From assembly GCF_001870675.1 (NCBI RefSeq), contig NZ_MEHT01000009.1, positions 186,001 through 250,000 of the forward strand: a stretch of DNA of 64,000 bases, written 5' to 3'. The stretch comes from Roseinatronobacter thiooxidans. Lineage in GTDB: Bacteria > Pseudomonadota > Alphaproteobacteria > Rhodobacterales > Rhodobacteraceae. The position numbers were made by a program, and so were the translations under genes. The notes beneath the pieces are model-generated. The model did not search any database, was not told the DNA's origin, and was given only the letters and a program-made list of their open reading frames with translations. This document shows, piece after piece, positions 8,921 through 17,668 of this stretch. Each line of letters starts with the position of its first letter. Within the stretch, counting starts at the first letter, position 1.

Positions 8921-10681
8921 ATGCTCACCCGTTTTTTGCCATTCCTGTCATGGGCACGCAGCTATTCGCGTGCGGACATGACCAATGACCTGATTGCAGC
9001 TGCGGTTGTGACCATCATGCTGGTGCCCCAGGGCATGGCCTATGCCATGTTGGCGGGCCTGCCGCCGCAAGCGGGTCTTTATGGGGCGATGCTGCCCTTG
9101 CTGCTTTATGCGGCCTTCGGCACCTCGAATGCGCTGGCGGTGGGGCCTGTGGCGGTTGTGGCGCTGATGACAGCGGCGGCGGCGGGATCGGTTGCTGAAA
9201 TTGGCGGGCCGGACTATCACCTTGCCGCCCTGTGGATTGCGCTGTTGTCGGGCGTCATGATGCTGACGCTGGGCCTGTTCAAACTTGGGTTTCTGGCGAA
9301 TTTCCTCAGCCATCCGGTAATCTCCGGCTTCATCACAGCGGCGGGCATCCTGATTGCCTCCAGCCAGTTGCGGCATTTGCTGGGGGCCGATATCAGCGGC
9401 AAGACCCTGCCAGAGGTGATCCCCTCGCTGATCCGCAATATCGGGGATCTGTCGCTTATCACACTGGCGCTGTCTGTGGTGATGCTGGGCTTTCTGTTCT
9501 GGTCGCGCGCGGGTCTGGCGCGGCTGCTTGTCCGGCTGGGCCTGTCTGCGCCAGTGGCAAAATTGCTGGGAAAAACAGCGCTGCTGATTGCGGTTGTGGG
9601 GTCCACGCTGGCGGTATGGGGTTTCGGGCTGGACCAGATGGGCGTTGCCTCTGTCGGGGACATCCCGCGCGGCTTGCCGCAAATCGGCCTGCCCGCCTTC
9701 GAGATTGACCTGATCCAACTGCTGCTGGCCCCTGCGGCGATGATCGCCATTGTTGGCTATGTCGAATCCATCTCGATCGCGCAAACGCTGGCAGCCAAGA
9801 AGCGCCAGTTCATCGACCCTGACCGCGAATTGGTCGCACTTGGGCTGGCCAATCTGGGCGCAGGCGTCACCAATGCCATGCCGGTGACAGGGGGCTTGTC
9901 ACGCTCTATCGTGAATTACGATGCGGGCGCATCCACCCCCGCAGCCGGTGCGATTACGGCGCTGATGATCGGGGTTGCAGTGCTGGTGCTGACGCCGCTG
10001 ATGTTCTATCTGCCGCGCGCCACATTGGCGGCGATCATTATCGTGGCCGTGTTCTCGCTGCTGGATTTCCGCGCCCTGCCCCGCACCTGGGCCTATTCGC
10101 GCGCCGATGGGGCCGCGATGGCGGCAACCATGGCAGTGACCCTGCTGATCGGGGTGGAACAAGGGCTGCTCGCCGGTGTCGGGCTGTCGCTGCTGCTGTA
10201 TCTCTACCGCACTTCGCGCCCGCATATGGCCGTGGTGGGTCAGGTGCCGGGAACCGAGCATTTCCGCAATGTCACGCGGCACGCCGTGGTGACAGACCCC
10301 GCGATCTTCTCTATCCGGGTAGATGAATCGCTATATTTCCCCAATGCCCGCGCACTGGAAGACCGGATTGTGCAGGCGCTGGCCGACACCCCTGCCCTGC
10401 GCCATGTGGTGCTGCAATGCACAGCGGTGAATTACATCGACGCCTCTGCACTGGAGAGCCTTGACGCGATCAACGAGCGGCTGAAAGATGCCGCTGTTTC
10501 CTTCCATCTGTCCGAGGTGAAAGGGCCGGTGATGGACCAGTTGGAGAAAAGCCACCTGCTGCATGATCTGACCGGGCAGGTGTTTTTGACGCAGTATGAG
10601 GCGATGCTCGCCCTCTCGCCCGAGGTGACCCGCGACTGCCTTGCCTCAAAGCGTTGCGAGACGCTGTTGTCCAAGGCTTGA
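8921..10681 (+). CDS. SulP-family anion transporter with STAS domain
   Basis: The 586-residue inner-membrane protein has the SulP signature near the N-terminus (TIMLVPQGMAYAMLAGLPPQAGLYGAM type), a second signature around NAMPVTGGLSRSIVNYDAGA, about a dozen helices, and a C-terminal cytoplasmic STAS domain (about residues 440-560, with VDESLYFPNA and the NYIDASALESLD phosphorylation-type loop). SulP proteins carry sulfate, bicarbonate or other anions, often with sodium or protons. An in-frame TTG lies at 8912, but ATG at 8921 has a better placed TCAGG. No carbonic anhydrase or cysteine gene is adjacent, so sulfate versus bicarbonate is undecided. Confidence 0.88.
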   Translation: MLTRFLPFLSWARSYSRADMTNDLIAAAVVTIMLVPQGMAYAMLAGLPPQAGLYGAMLPLLLYAAFGTSNALAVGPVAVVALMTAAAAGSVAEIGGPDYHLAALWIALLSGVMMLTLGLFKLGFLANFLSHPVISGFITAAGILIASSQLRHLLGADISGKTLPEVIPSLIRNIGDLSLITLALSVVMLGFLFWSRAGLARLLVRLGLSAPVAKLLGKTALLIAVVGSTLAVWGFGLDQMGVASVGDIPRGLPQIGLPAFEIDLIQLLLAPAAMIAIVGYVESISIAQTLAAKKRQFIDPDRELVALGLANLGAGVTNAMPVTGGLSRSIVNYDAGASTPAAGAITALMIGVAVLVLTPLMFYLPRATLAAIIIVAVFSLLDFRALPRTWAYSRADGAAMAATMAVTLLIGVEQGLLAGVGLSLLLYLYRTSRPHMAVVGQVPGTEHFRNVTRHAVVTDPAIFSIRVDESLYFPNARALEDRIVQALADTPALRHVVLQCTAVNYIDASALESLDAINERLKDAAVSFHLSEVKGPVMDQLEKSHLLHDLTGQVFLTQYEAMLALSPEVTRDCLASKRCETLLSKA

Positions 10682-11096
10682 CAAAGGCAACCAAAGCCTA
10701 ACGCAAATGCAGTTTAAGGCTGTAGGAGACATTCGCTTGATGTGCCGTTCATTCTGTTAAACTTCTGGCATAGCAACATGCGCCATCTCCTTCCAACTGG
10801 CAGAAGCGGCCAGCACCGACCCGATAATGCGCAAGATTTTCGCTGCCATCCGACGCCTCCAAGCGCATGACCACGCCAAACGCCACGAAATTAGCGCACA
10901 TGGTCTGCCTGCGGCGCAAAAAACATCCTAATCTTGCTTGGAAAATGCGGTTTTGCGGCCTGATCGCCGCAGATCGCGGCTCTTTGTGGCGCGCAACCAC
11001 CACTTGGGACGGAAAATACTTGTAGATTCGCCCGATGCAAATCATTCTGATGTCAATCGACAGGCCACGAAGGGAATGTTGGCTAAGCGGATTATC
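10682..11096. other. intergenic region, 415 bp, no recognised gene
   Basis: The stretch between the SulP gene and the atypical orphan gene is less GC-rich than its surroundings. Open frames exist on both strands (for example 10749-11117 on the minus strand), but none has a recognisable family, good codon bias or a clear ribosome site. In-frame extension of the next gene back to 10938 also crosses it and looks non-coding. Confidence 0.5.
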
Positions 11097-12374
11097 ATGA
11101 ACGAACTTCACAGCCAAAATCGCATATCATATCAGCCATCAAAAGATGATGATTCCAATTTCACGCTTGACATAGGCATGAAGCATGATTTTTCTTGCTT
11201 TGCGCTGTGGAACGGAGCGCTTGAACGTGCCGATGACATAGTTGCAGACTTGCATCGCGAATTTCAAATAATCGCAGACTTCGAAGTTCACTGGACGAAA
11301 GAGTTCTACAGACAAAATATTGCGCGTTTTTACGAGCGCCCTGTTCCAGAGGGTCCGTTCATTGACTGGGACAGCAAGATCGGCCCAACCCCTTTCCGCT
11401 TTCTTATTATCCGAGACCCCCAACCGCGATACACTTGGAAAAAAAGTGTTTCAGGCCGTATTGAGCCTTCGAATGAAAATGTGGTTAAGGCGAAATATCG
11501 ATACAGAGACTTTTTCACAAAAAAGTATCAGGTACATTCAAGCAATAATATTGACGAATTCCTGTTTCAAGCAGTTATGCTTCTTGGTGTGAACCGGTTG
11601 CTTCACGCTCTCGATAATCCATCAACAGAACTACAGATTTTAGAAAAAGATCTTGAGGGCCATGACGGTTGGTCGAGTTGGCAGCATCTGTTTGATGTGT
11701 TGAATATCGGGGCGCGCTACTTGGTCTTGCGCAACTTCGAGGGGCTTCCCAAGCAGCTTTTGGATCAGGATGTTGATTTTCTCTGTGACAATTATCAAAG
11801 GCTTGCTTCGCTTTGCGCGGTAATACAAAAATCTTCACAGCCATACAAGGGGAAGGTCAAAGTTGAAGGCGAAGGCATTGATGTGAACATAAGGTATGTT
11901 GGGGACAAGTATTATCCCGCAGCATGGCAGATAGATATGCTTAGGCGGCGCCACCTTGATGACGGATTTTTTATGCCTGCGCCAGACGACCGTTTTTTCT
12001 CTGTTCTGTATCACTGCAAGGTACAGAAGCTTCAGGTCAAGAGCAAACATGTCCCCGAACTTTCCGCACTCGCGACGGAGTTGAGATTTGATTGGTTTGA
12101 TTGTGCGGTCCTGAGCGATGATAAGGAGTGCGGCAAGATTTTGGCGGGATACATGGGTGCGAGAGGATTATATTATGAAGATCCCGTAGATAAGGCGGTT
12201 CAAAAGAATTGGCCTGTCATTGAGCATCTTCCCAAATGTGAGCCAAAGGACCAAAAGCGAAATCTTGTGCAGAACTTCGGCCTCGCAATCCTCCACCCCA
12301 ATAAGGCAAAAGATTTTGCAGTGCGGAAGTTAAAGGTACAGGTGGAGCGGCTTTTCATGCGTTCAGGGGGCTAG
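11097..12374 (+). CDS. orphan protein with apparent NDK-like and nucleotidyltransferase-like regions
   Basis: From ATG at 11097 the product has 425 residues; ATG at 11076 is an alternative start. I do not recognise a named family. Residues about 30-165 resemble a degenerate nucleoside diphosphate kinase fold: an opening strand FALWNGALERADDIVADL, a middle GPTPFRFLIIRDPQP, and YQVHSSNNIDEF...LLG where kinases have N-x-HGSDS-x-E. Cys, Asn or Gln replace some kinase residues, so catalysis is doubtful. Residues about 205-300 contain YLVLRNFEGLP and DVDFL, which recalls nucleotidyltransferase-fold proteins of polysaccharide loci. Codon use is AT-richer than in all neighbours, suggesting transfer. 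It stands alone between a SulP gene and tsf. Similar two-part proteins, as I recall them, occur in capsule or teichoic-acid-like clusters, which are absent here. Confidence 0.5.
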   Translation: MNELHSQNRISYQPSKDDDSNFTLDIGMKHDFSCFALWNGALERADDIVADLHREFQIIADFEVHWTKEFYRQNIARFYERPVPEGPFIDWDSKIGPTPFRFLIIRDPQPRYTWKKSVSGRIEPSNENVVKAKYRYRDFFTKKYQVHSSNNIDEFLFQAVMLLGVNRLLHALDNPSTELQILEKDLEGHDGWSSWQHLFDVLNIGARYLVLRNFEGLPKQLLDQDVDFLCDNYQRLASLCAVIQKSSQPYKGKVKVEGEGIDVNIRYVGDKYYPAAWQIDMLRRRHLDDGFFMPAPDDRFFSVLYHCKVQKLQVKSKHVPELSALATELRFDWFDCAVLSDDKECGKILAGYMGARGLYYEDPVDKAVQKNWPVIEHLPKCEPKDQKRNLVQNFGLAILHPNKAKDFAVRKLKVQVERLFMRSGG

Positions 12375-12484
12375 TGTTCGGCACCTCATACAAAATACCC
12401 AACGGCGGCTTCGTCCCGCATCGCTTACGCTGCAGACACCCCAAGGCTTAATCGGCCCAAACCATGACAGCGCCAAAAGCGCAT

Positions 12485-12517
12485 AAAAAACGGCGCCCGG
12501 ATCGGGCGCCGTTTTTT
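12485..12517 (-). terminator. intrinsic terminator after tsf
   Basis: Six A, then the stem CGGCGCCCG pairing with CGGGCGCCG around a two-base loop, then six T. Read leftward it follows the tsf stop by about 20 bp. It could also end transcription of the orphan gene coming from the left. Confidence 0.92.
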
Positions 12518-12535
12518 CAAACAAAGGCGAAAGCC

Positions 12536-13429
12536 TTAGCTGTTCATCTTCGCCACTTCTTCAGCGAAGTTTTCTTCTTTCTTCTCGATCCCTTCGCCAA
12601 CACCCATGCGGATATAGCCCAGAATTTCGACGCCCGCATCTTTGGCAGCCTGTGCAACCGTGATGTCGGGGTTCATGACGAATTTCTGGTTTACCAGCGT
12701 GTTTTCTTCCAGATACTTCTTCATCCGGCCGGGGATGATGTTGTTCTGGATCACAGCTTCGGGCTTGGGCTTGTCGGCGGTGGCGTTTTCTTCCAGCGCT
12801 TTTTGCGTCTGGACAGACCGCTCACGCTCGACCACGGCGGGGTCAAGTGCGTCTTCGTTCAGCGCCAAAGGGCTGGTTGCCGCGATATGCATGGCAATCT
12901 GCTTGCCAATGCCGTTATCGGCACCTTTCAGCGCGACCAGAACACCAATTCTGCCCATGCCATCGGCAGCGGCATTGTGGACATAGGCCGCAACCGCATC
13001 GCCCTCGATCGCTTCCATCCGGCGCAGCGTCATGTTTTCGCCGATTTTGGCGATGGCATCGGTCAGAACAGTCTCGACCGGCTTGCCAGCAACATGGGCG
13101 GCTTTCAGGTCTTCAACAGACGCCACACCAAGTGCGGCTGTCGTGATCTGTGCGACCATACCTTGGAATTCGGCATTTTTTGCAACGAAATCGGTTTCCG
13201 AGTTGATCTCGACTGCGACACCCTTGCCGCCCTCGACAGCGACGCCAACCAGACCTTCGGCGGCCACGCGGTCTGCTTTCTTCGCAGCCTTGGCCAGACC
13301 TTTGGTGCGCAGCCAGTCGGTTGCCGCGTCCATGTCGCCATTATTTTCAGTCAGCGCCTTTTTGGCGTCCATCATACCTGCGCCAGTTGATTCGCGCAGT
13401 TCCTTCACCATTGCAGCGGTGATTGTCAT
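12536..13429 (-). CDS. tsf: translation elongation factor Ts
   Basis: The 297-residue protein is the guanine nucleotide exchange factor for EF-Tu. The N-terminal module contains [21 protein letters not shown], followed by the core [11 protein letters not shown] segment that contacts EF-Tu, and the usual coiled-coil and C-terminal parts. The ATG at 13429 has a GGAGAAAACCCC leader and replaces a longer in-frame start at 13486. It lies 81 bp downstream of rpsB, the standard bacterial rpsB-tsf pair, and ends at a strong terminator. Confidence 0.96.
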   Translation of the reverse strand: MTITAAMVKELRESTGAGMMDAKKALTENNGDMDAATDWLRTKGLAKAAKKADRVAAEGLVGVAVEGGKGVAVEINSETDFVAKNAEFQGMVAQITTAALGVASVEDLKAAHVAGKPVETVLTDAIAKIGENMTLRRMEAIEGDAVAAYVHNAAADGMGRIGVLVALKGADNGIGKQIAMHIAATSPLALNEDALDPAVVERERSVQTQKALEENATADKPKPEAVIQNNIIPGRMKKYLEENTLVNQKFVMNPDITVAQAAKDAGVEILGYIRMGVGEGIEKKEENFAEEVAKMNS

Positions 13430-13510
13430 GGGGTTTTCTCCTGCATAAATGCGGTGTGACAGGGCGTTTGAGCACGCGCCTGTCACAACTTCATGTCACT
13501 TGGTCAAAGA

Positions 13511-14290
13511 TTACGCGTCAGTGGCTTCTACGCCAGCTTCGGCCAATACTTCCTCAACCGGAGTTTCTTCCAATGCGCCAAGGTCAATGCCTGCCGCGCC
13601 CATTTGCGCGCTCATCCCGTCAAGGGCTGCGCGTGCTGCAAGGTCGCAATACAGCGCAATCGCGCGCGCCGCGTCGTCATTGCCGGGGATGATGTAGTCA
13701 ACGCCTTCGGGTGGGCAGTTGGTGTCAACCACGGCCACAACCGGAATGCCCAGTTTCTTGGCTTCCAGAATGGCCAGATCTTCTTTGTTCACGTCAATGA
13801 CGAAGATCAGGCTGGGAAGGCCGCCCATGTCGCGGATACCGCCAAGCGAGGCTTGCAATTTGGCCTGCTCGCGCTCCATGCCCAGACGCTCTTTCTTGGT
13901 CAGGCCTTCGGCGCCGCTTTCCAGCTGCTCGTCAATGGCTTTCAGGCGCTGGATCGACTGGGACACGGTTTTCCAGTTGGTCAGCGTGCCACCCAGCCAG
14001 CGGTGGTTCATGTAGAACTGCGCCGAACGCTCGGCCGCGTCTGCGATCGACTTGGCCGCCTGACGCTTGGTGCCGACGAACAGGATGCTGCCGCCTTTGG
14101 CGACTGTCTCGCGGATGACATTAAGCGCGGCATCCAGCAGGGGCAGCGTCTGTGTCAGGTCGAGAATGTGAATGCCATTCCGCTCGCCGTAGATATACGG
14201 GGCCATGCGGGGGTTCCAGCGCTGGGTCTGGTGGCCGAAGTGAACGCCAGCTTCCAAAAGCTGACGCAACGTGAAATCAGGAAGCGCCAT
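13511..14290 (-). CDS. rpsB: 30S ribosomal protein S2
   Basis: The 259-residue protein shows the S2 hallmarks: [20 protein letters not shown] at the N-terminus, [21 protein letters not shown], and [28 protein letters not shown] near the C-terminus. It then has an acidic tail of about 30 residues ([14 protein letters not shown]), common in alphaproteobacterial S2. The ATG at 14290 follows GGAAAGGAAAACG; the longer frame from 14380 is not conserved. It is transcribed with tsf. Confidence 0.96.
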   Translation of the reverse strand: MALPDFTLRQLLEAGVHFGHQTQRWNPRMAPYIYGERNGIHILDLTQTLPLLDAALNVIRETVAKGGSILFVGTKRQAAKSIADAAERSAQFYMNHRWLGGTLTNWKTVSQSIQRLKAIDEQLESGAEGLTKKERLGMEREQAKLQASLGGIRDMGGLPSLIFVIDVNKEDLAILEAKKLGIPVVAVVDTNCPPEGVDYIIPGNDDAARAIALYCDLAARAALDGMSAQMGAAGIDLGALEETPVEEVLAEAGVEATDA

Positions 14291-14443
14291 ATCGTTTTCC
14301 TTTCCGGTTTGCGCCTGAGCAGAGGATTTCAAGGCGTATCGCCTCAACCGGTGGACTGTCGGGGTCTGTCTGTCCCGCAAGCCCGCCTCTGCCTGTGAAG
14401 TGACGTTGCCTTAGCGCCTTGGGTGCAGGGATGCAAGGCGGTT

Positions 14444-15166
14444 TTATCCGCGCGCTTCTGTTGCCGGGAACGCCGCCTGAAGCGCCAGTTCGATCATATC
14501 GCCGAAGCTTTGTTCGCGGTCTTGCGCGGGCAAGGCGTCATGCGTCAGCAAATGGTCGGAGATGGTCAGCATAGCCAGCGCGCGCACACCATGCCGCGCG
14601 GCAACGGCATAAAGTTCTGCCGCTTCCATTTCCACACAGAGCACGCCGTGGCGCTGCATGATCTCGTTCAGGTCGGGGCGCTCGTCATAGAACACGTCCG
14701 AAGAATAGATATTGCCCACATGCGTGCGCACGCCCCGTGCCTGTGCCGCAGTATAGGCCGCATGCAACAGCCCGAAATCGGCACAGGGGGCGAAGTTGAT
14801 CTCTCGGAATATTCCACGCGACGGCATGGTCAGGGTTGTGCAGGCCTGCCCCAGAACAATATCCCTAATTCCGACATCCTGCTGCATCGCGCCCGCCGAT
14901 CCAACGCGGATAAGCGTTTTGGCACCAAAATCGCGGATCAATTCATTGGCATAGATCGAGAGCGACGCCATGCCCATGCCAGAGCCGTGAATTGTGACAC
15001 GGTTGCCGCGCCATGTGCCTGTATATCCCAGCATGCCGCGCACCTGATTGACGCAAACAGCATCTGTCAGGAAGGTCTGCGCTGCCCATTTGGCGCGCAA
15101 CGGGTCGCCCGGCATCAGCACGGTTTCGGCAATCTGGCCCTGCTCGGCCCCAATGTGAATGGTCAT
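14444..15166 (-). CDS. deoD: purine nucleoside phosphorylase, DeoD type
   Basis: The 240-residue protein cleaves purine nucleosides with phosphate to base and ribose 1-phosphate. It belongs to the hexameric DeoD type: [26 protein letters not shown] at the N-terminus, RVGSAGAM in the phosphate site, [16 protein letters not shown] for the nucleoside site, and LTISDHL with the proton-donating Asp. I chose the ATG at 15166 because the family N-terminus begins there. The gene is divergent from hisB and points toward rpsB. Together with the nucleoside hydrolase at 1698 it gives two salvage routes in this window. Confidence 0.92.
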   Translation of the reverse strand: MTIHIGAEQGQIAETVLMPGDPLRAKWAAQTFLTDAVCVNQVRGMLGYTGTWRGNRVTIHGSGMGMASLSIYANELIRDFGAKTLIRVGSAGAMQQDVGIRDIVLGQACTTLTMPSRGIFREINFAPCADFGLLHAAYTAAQARGVRTHVGNIYSSDVFYDERPDLNEIMQRHGVLCVEMEAAELYAVAARHGVRALAMLTISDHLLTHDALPAQDREQSFGDMIELALQAAFPATEARG

Positions 15167-15264
15167 CTGTATCCCCGATCTTGTCTTTGGGCGCAGATTG
15201 CCCCCTTCCCCCGCGCGGCGCAAGCGCCTATACCTCGGCGCGGAAAACCGCCAAGGAAAACCCG

Positions 15265-15852
15265 ATGCGCACAGCCACCATAACCCGCAAGACCCATGAA
15301 ACCGATATTACGGTCACGATCAATCTGGATGGCACGGGCCGCTATGACTGCCAGACAGGTGTCGGGTTTTTCGACCATATGCTGGACCAGTTGGCGCGGC
15401 ATTCGCTGATCGATATCGACCTGCGCGCAAAGGGCGATCTGCATATCGACGATCACCACACGGTCGAGGATTGCGGCATAGCCCTTGGGCAGGCATTGGC
15501 GCAGGCGCTTGGCGACAAGCGCGGCATCCGCCGCTACGGCGCGTGCAACCTGCCGATGGATGACGCGCAAGTGGCCTGCGCGCTGGACCTGTCCGGCCGC
15601 CCCTATCTGGTCTGGTCACTTGAATTCCCAACTGCCAAGATCGGGACATTTGACACCGAATTGGTGCGCGAGTTCTTTCAGGCGCTGGCCACCCATGGCG
15701 GCATCACGCTGCATATAGACAAGTTGCACGGGTTCAATTCGCATCACATCGCCGAGGCTGCGTTCAAAGCCGTGGCGCAAGCCCTGCGCGCGGCGGTCGA
15801 GACGGACCCGCGCAAATCCGATGCAATCCCGTCCACCAAAGGGGCGCTTTAA
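15265..15852 (+). CDS. hisB: imidazoleglycerol-phosphate dehydratase
   Basis: This 195-residue monofunctional enzyme performs the sixth step of histidine synthesis. The signature HDFLDHM-type segment appears as [16 protein letters not shown], followed by [22 protein letters not shown] and, near the C-terminus, [20 protein letters not shown]. These histidine clusters bind manganese. ATG at 15265 has CAAGGA upstream. Only 4 bp separate it from hisH, so the two are co-transcribed. Confidence 0.96.
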   Translation: MRTATITRKTHETDITVTINLDGTGRYDCQTGVGFFDHMLDQLARHSLIDIDLRAKGDLHIDDHHTVEDCGIALGQALAQALGDKRGIRRYGACNLPMDDAQVACALDLSGRPYLVWSLEFPTAKIGTFDTELVREFFQALATHGGITLHIDKLHGFNSHHIAEAAFKAVAQALRAAVETDPRKSDAIPSTKGAL

Positions 15853-15856
15853 TCCG

Positions 15857-16495
15857 ATGCTGACAGTTCTGGTCGATTATGACAGCGGCAATCTGCATTC
15901 CGCCAGCAAAGCCTTTCAGCGCATGGCGCAGGATGTGGGCGGTGGTGATGTGCTGGTCAGTGCGCGCGCCGAAGATGTTGCGCGCGCAGACCGGATCGTG
16001 CTGCCCGGTGACGGGGCGTATCCGGCCTGCCGCCGCGCGCTGGGGGCCGTGGATGGCATGGTCGAGGCGCTGGAAGACGCCGTGCAGCGCCGCGCCGTGC
16101 CCTTTATGGGCATTTGTGTGGGCATGCAGATGCTGGCCACCATGGGCCGCGAATATGAGGATGTGGCCGGTCTGGATTGGATCGGCGGCGAGGTGGTGCG
16201 CATTGCCCCGCAGGATAAAAGCCTGAAAGTGCCGCATATGGGCTGGAATGATCTGGTGATCGACCGCGCCCATCCGGTGCTGGAGGGGTTGGACAGCGGC
16301 GATCACGCCTATTTCGTGCATTCCTATCACTTTCTTGTGGCCGATCCGGCGCATCTGGTCGCGCATGTGGACTATGCCGGGCCAGTGACAGCTATTGTGG
16401 CCCGCGACACGATCATCGGGATGCAGTTTCACCCCGAAAAATCGCAATCTGCCGGCTTGCGGATGATTGCGAATTTTCTGACCTGGGCCCCTTGA
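15857..16495 (+). CDS. hisH: imidazole glycerol phosphate synthase, glutaminase subunit HisH
   Basis: The 212-residue class I glutamine amidotransferase supplies ammonia to HisF. Visible motifs are DYDSGNLHS at the start, the oxyanion strand LPGDGAYPAC, the nucleophile Cys87 in FMGICVGMQML, and the catalytic HxE in MQFHPEKSQ near residue 193. It follows hisB by 4 bp. In many relatives hisA and hisF come next; here a repeat element and a pseudouridine synthase gene follow, so those partners must be elsewhere. Confidence 0.95.
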   Translation: MLTVLVDYDSGNLHSASKAFQRMAQDVGGGDVLVSARAEDVARADRIVLPGDGAYPACRRALGAVDGMVEALEDAVQRRAVPFMGICVGMQMLATMGREYEDVAGLDWIGGEVVRIAPQDKSLKVPHMGWNDLVIDRAHPVLEGLDSGDHAYFVHSYHFLVADPAHLVAHVDYAGPVTAIVARDTIIGMQFHPEKSQSAGLRMIANFLTWAP

Positions 16496-16504
16496 GCAGA
16501 CACC

Positions 16505-16553
16505 CCGGGGGCTTTGCCCCCGGACCCCCAGGATATTTGGACAAGGATGAAAG
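16505..16553 (+). repeat. Rhodobacterales-type intergenic repeat element, copy 2
   Basis: A perfect 8-bp GC hairpin (CCGGGGGC-TTT-GCCCCCGG, 16505-16523) is followed by CCCCCAGGATATTTGGACAA and then GGATGAAAG. The layout and the TATTT...AAG..(A)ATGA tail match the element after lipA at 4709-4750. It may terminate or process the his transcript. Confidence 0.65.
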
Positions 16554-16558
16554 ATCAT

Positions 16559-17458
16559 ATGATCACACCTGACAAGACTGACACACCGCAGCCATCGGGG
16601 GATCGTATTGCCAAGGTTCTGGCACGCGCGGGCGTGGCCTCGCGCAGGCAGGCCGAAATCCTGATTGTCGAGGGGCGCGTTTGCGTGAATGGCAAGCGCA
16701 TTGACAGCCCCGCGCTGAATGTGACGCCGTCAGACCGCATTACAGTCGATGGCAAACCCTTGCGCGCGCCAGAGCCTGCGCGGCTTTGGCTCTATCACAA
16801 GCCGCTTGGGCTGGTGACGACCACCCGCGATGATGAGGGGCGGCCCACGGTTTTCGACAATCTGCCCGAAGGGCTGCCGCGTGTCGTCTCTGTCGGGCGG
16901 CTGGACCTGAATTCGGAAGGGTTGCTGCTGCTGACCAATGACGGCACGCTGAAACGCAAGCTGGAATTGCCCAGTACCGGCTGGTTGCGCAAGTATCGGG
17001 TGCGGGTGAATGGCGCGCCCACAGACGAGATGCTGGCCCCCTTGCGCGAAGGGATCGTGGTTGAGGGCGAAAATTTTCAACCTATGATTGTTGCGATTGA
17101 CCGCCAGCAAGGCGCGAATGCCTGGCTGACCATCGGCATCCGCGAAGGGCGCAACCGCGAAATCCGCCGCGCGCTGTCTTATGTGGGGTTAAGCGTCAAC
17201 CGCCTGATCCGCATCAGCTATGGTCCTTTCCAGCTGGGCACCCTGGCCAAAGGCGCGGTAGAGGAAGTCAAAGCGCGTGTGCTGCGTGAGCAACTGGGCG
17301 AGGGTGCGCGCGAGACAGAGGGTGACACCCCGAAGCCGCCGCGCAAGCAAAAGCCGCGCCCCCCTGTGGCGCGTGGCGACAGGCCGCGCAAGGACGACCC
17401 CGCCGCCACCCGCACGGGCCGCCCGCCTGCGAGAGCCCGCCCCACAAGAAAACCGTGA
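16559..17458 (+). CDS. rluB: pseudouridine synthase, RluB/RsuA family
   Basis: The 299-residue protein has an N-terminal S4 RNA-binding domain (KVLARAGVASRRQAEILIVEGRV, about residues 13-60) and a pseudouridine synthase domain. The catalytic Asp lies in SVGRLDLNSEGLLLLTNDG. The REGRNREIRRAL segment typical of the RsuA/RluB/E/F group follows. It should modify 23S rRNA as RluB does, although RluE, RluF or RsuA specificity is not excluded. A basic, proline-rich C-terminal tail of about 45 residues is probably disordered and RNA-binding. ATG at 16547 and 16559 are both possible; AAGGA is better spaced for 16559, and the start lies within the tail of the repeat element. Confidence 0.85.
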   Translation: MITPDKTDTPQPSGDRIAKVLARAGVASRRQAEILIVEGRVCVNGKRIDSPALNVTPSDRITVDGKPLRAPEPARLWLYHKPLGLVTTTRDDEGRPTVFDNLPEGLPRVVSVGRLDLNSEGLLLLTNDGTLKRKLELPSTGWLRKYRVRVNGAPTDEMLAPLREGIVVEGENFQPMIVAIDRQQGANAWLTIGIREGRNREIRRALSYVGLSVNRLIRISYGPFQLGTLAKGAVEEVKARVLREQLGEGARETEGDTPKPPRKQKPRPPVARGDRPRKDDPAATRTGRPPARARPTRKP

Positions 17459-17583
17459 TCGTAGCCTAGCCCGCCCCTGCCCGTTTTCGCGCCGCGATCG
17501 CATTGTTTGATGCGGCGCATCTTCAAAACCAGTTCGTCCTGACATATATCTAATGTATTAACGGTTTATCGGAGTAGTCGCAG

Positions 17584-17664
17584 ATGTCATCCACAGGGTT
17601 GCAGAAAACATCTTTCGCCCTGTTGGTGGCGTTGGTGATCTATGTCGCGTTTGTCGGGGGCTAG
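17584..17664 (+). CDS. 26-residue single-helix membrane peptide
   Basis: ATG at 17584 has a clear GGAG 9 bp upstream (17571-17574). The frame ends at TAG 17662-17664 and encodes 26 residues: a short polar start (MSSTGLQKTS) and then one hydrophobic segment FALLVALVIYVAFVGG. The stop is 4 bp before the likely XpaC start, so the two are probably translated together. The good ribosome site, the tight spacing and the membrane-helix composition argue that it is real. I do not know a named family; it could be a small partner of the envelope proteins that follow. Confidence 0.5.
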   Translation: MSSTGLQKTSFALLVALVIYVAFVGG

Positions 17665-17668
17665 GGAT

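Noticed and set aside
10938-11096. N-terminal extension of the orphan protein from 10938
   Set aside because: The 53 added residues look like arbitrary translation and have no ribosome site; starts at 11076 or 11097 are more plausible.
10749-11117. 122-residue minus-strand ORF before the orphan gene
   Set aside because: No recognisable family, no ribosome site, and it crosses low-coding-bias sequence; left as intergenic.
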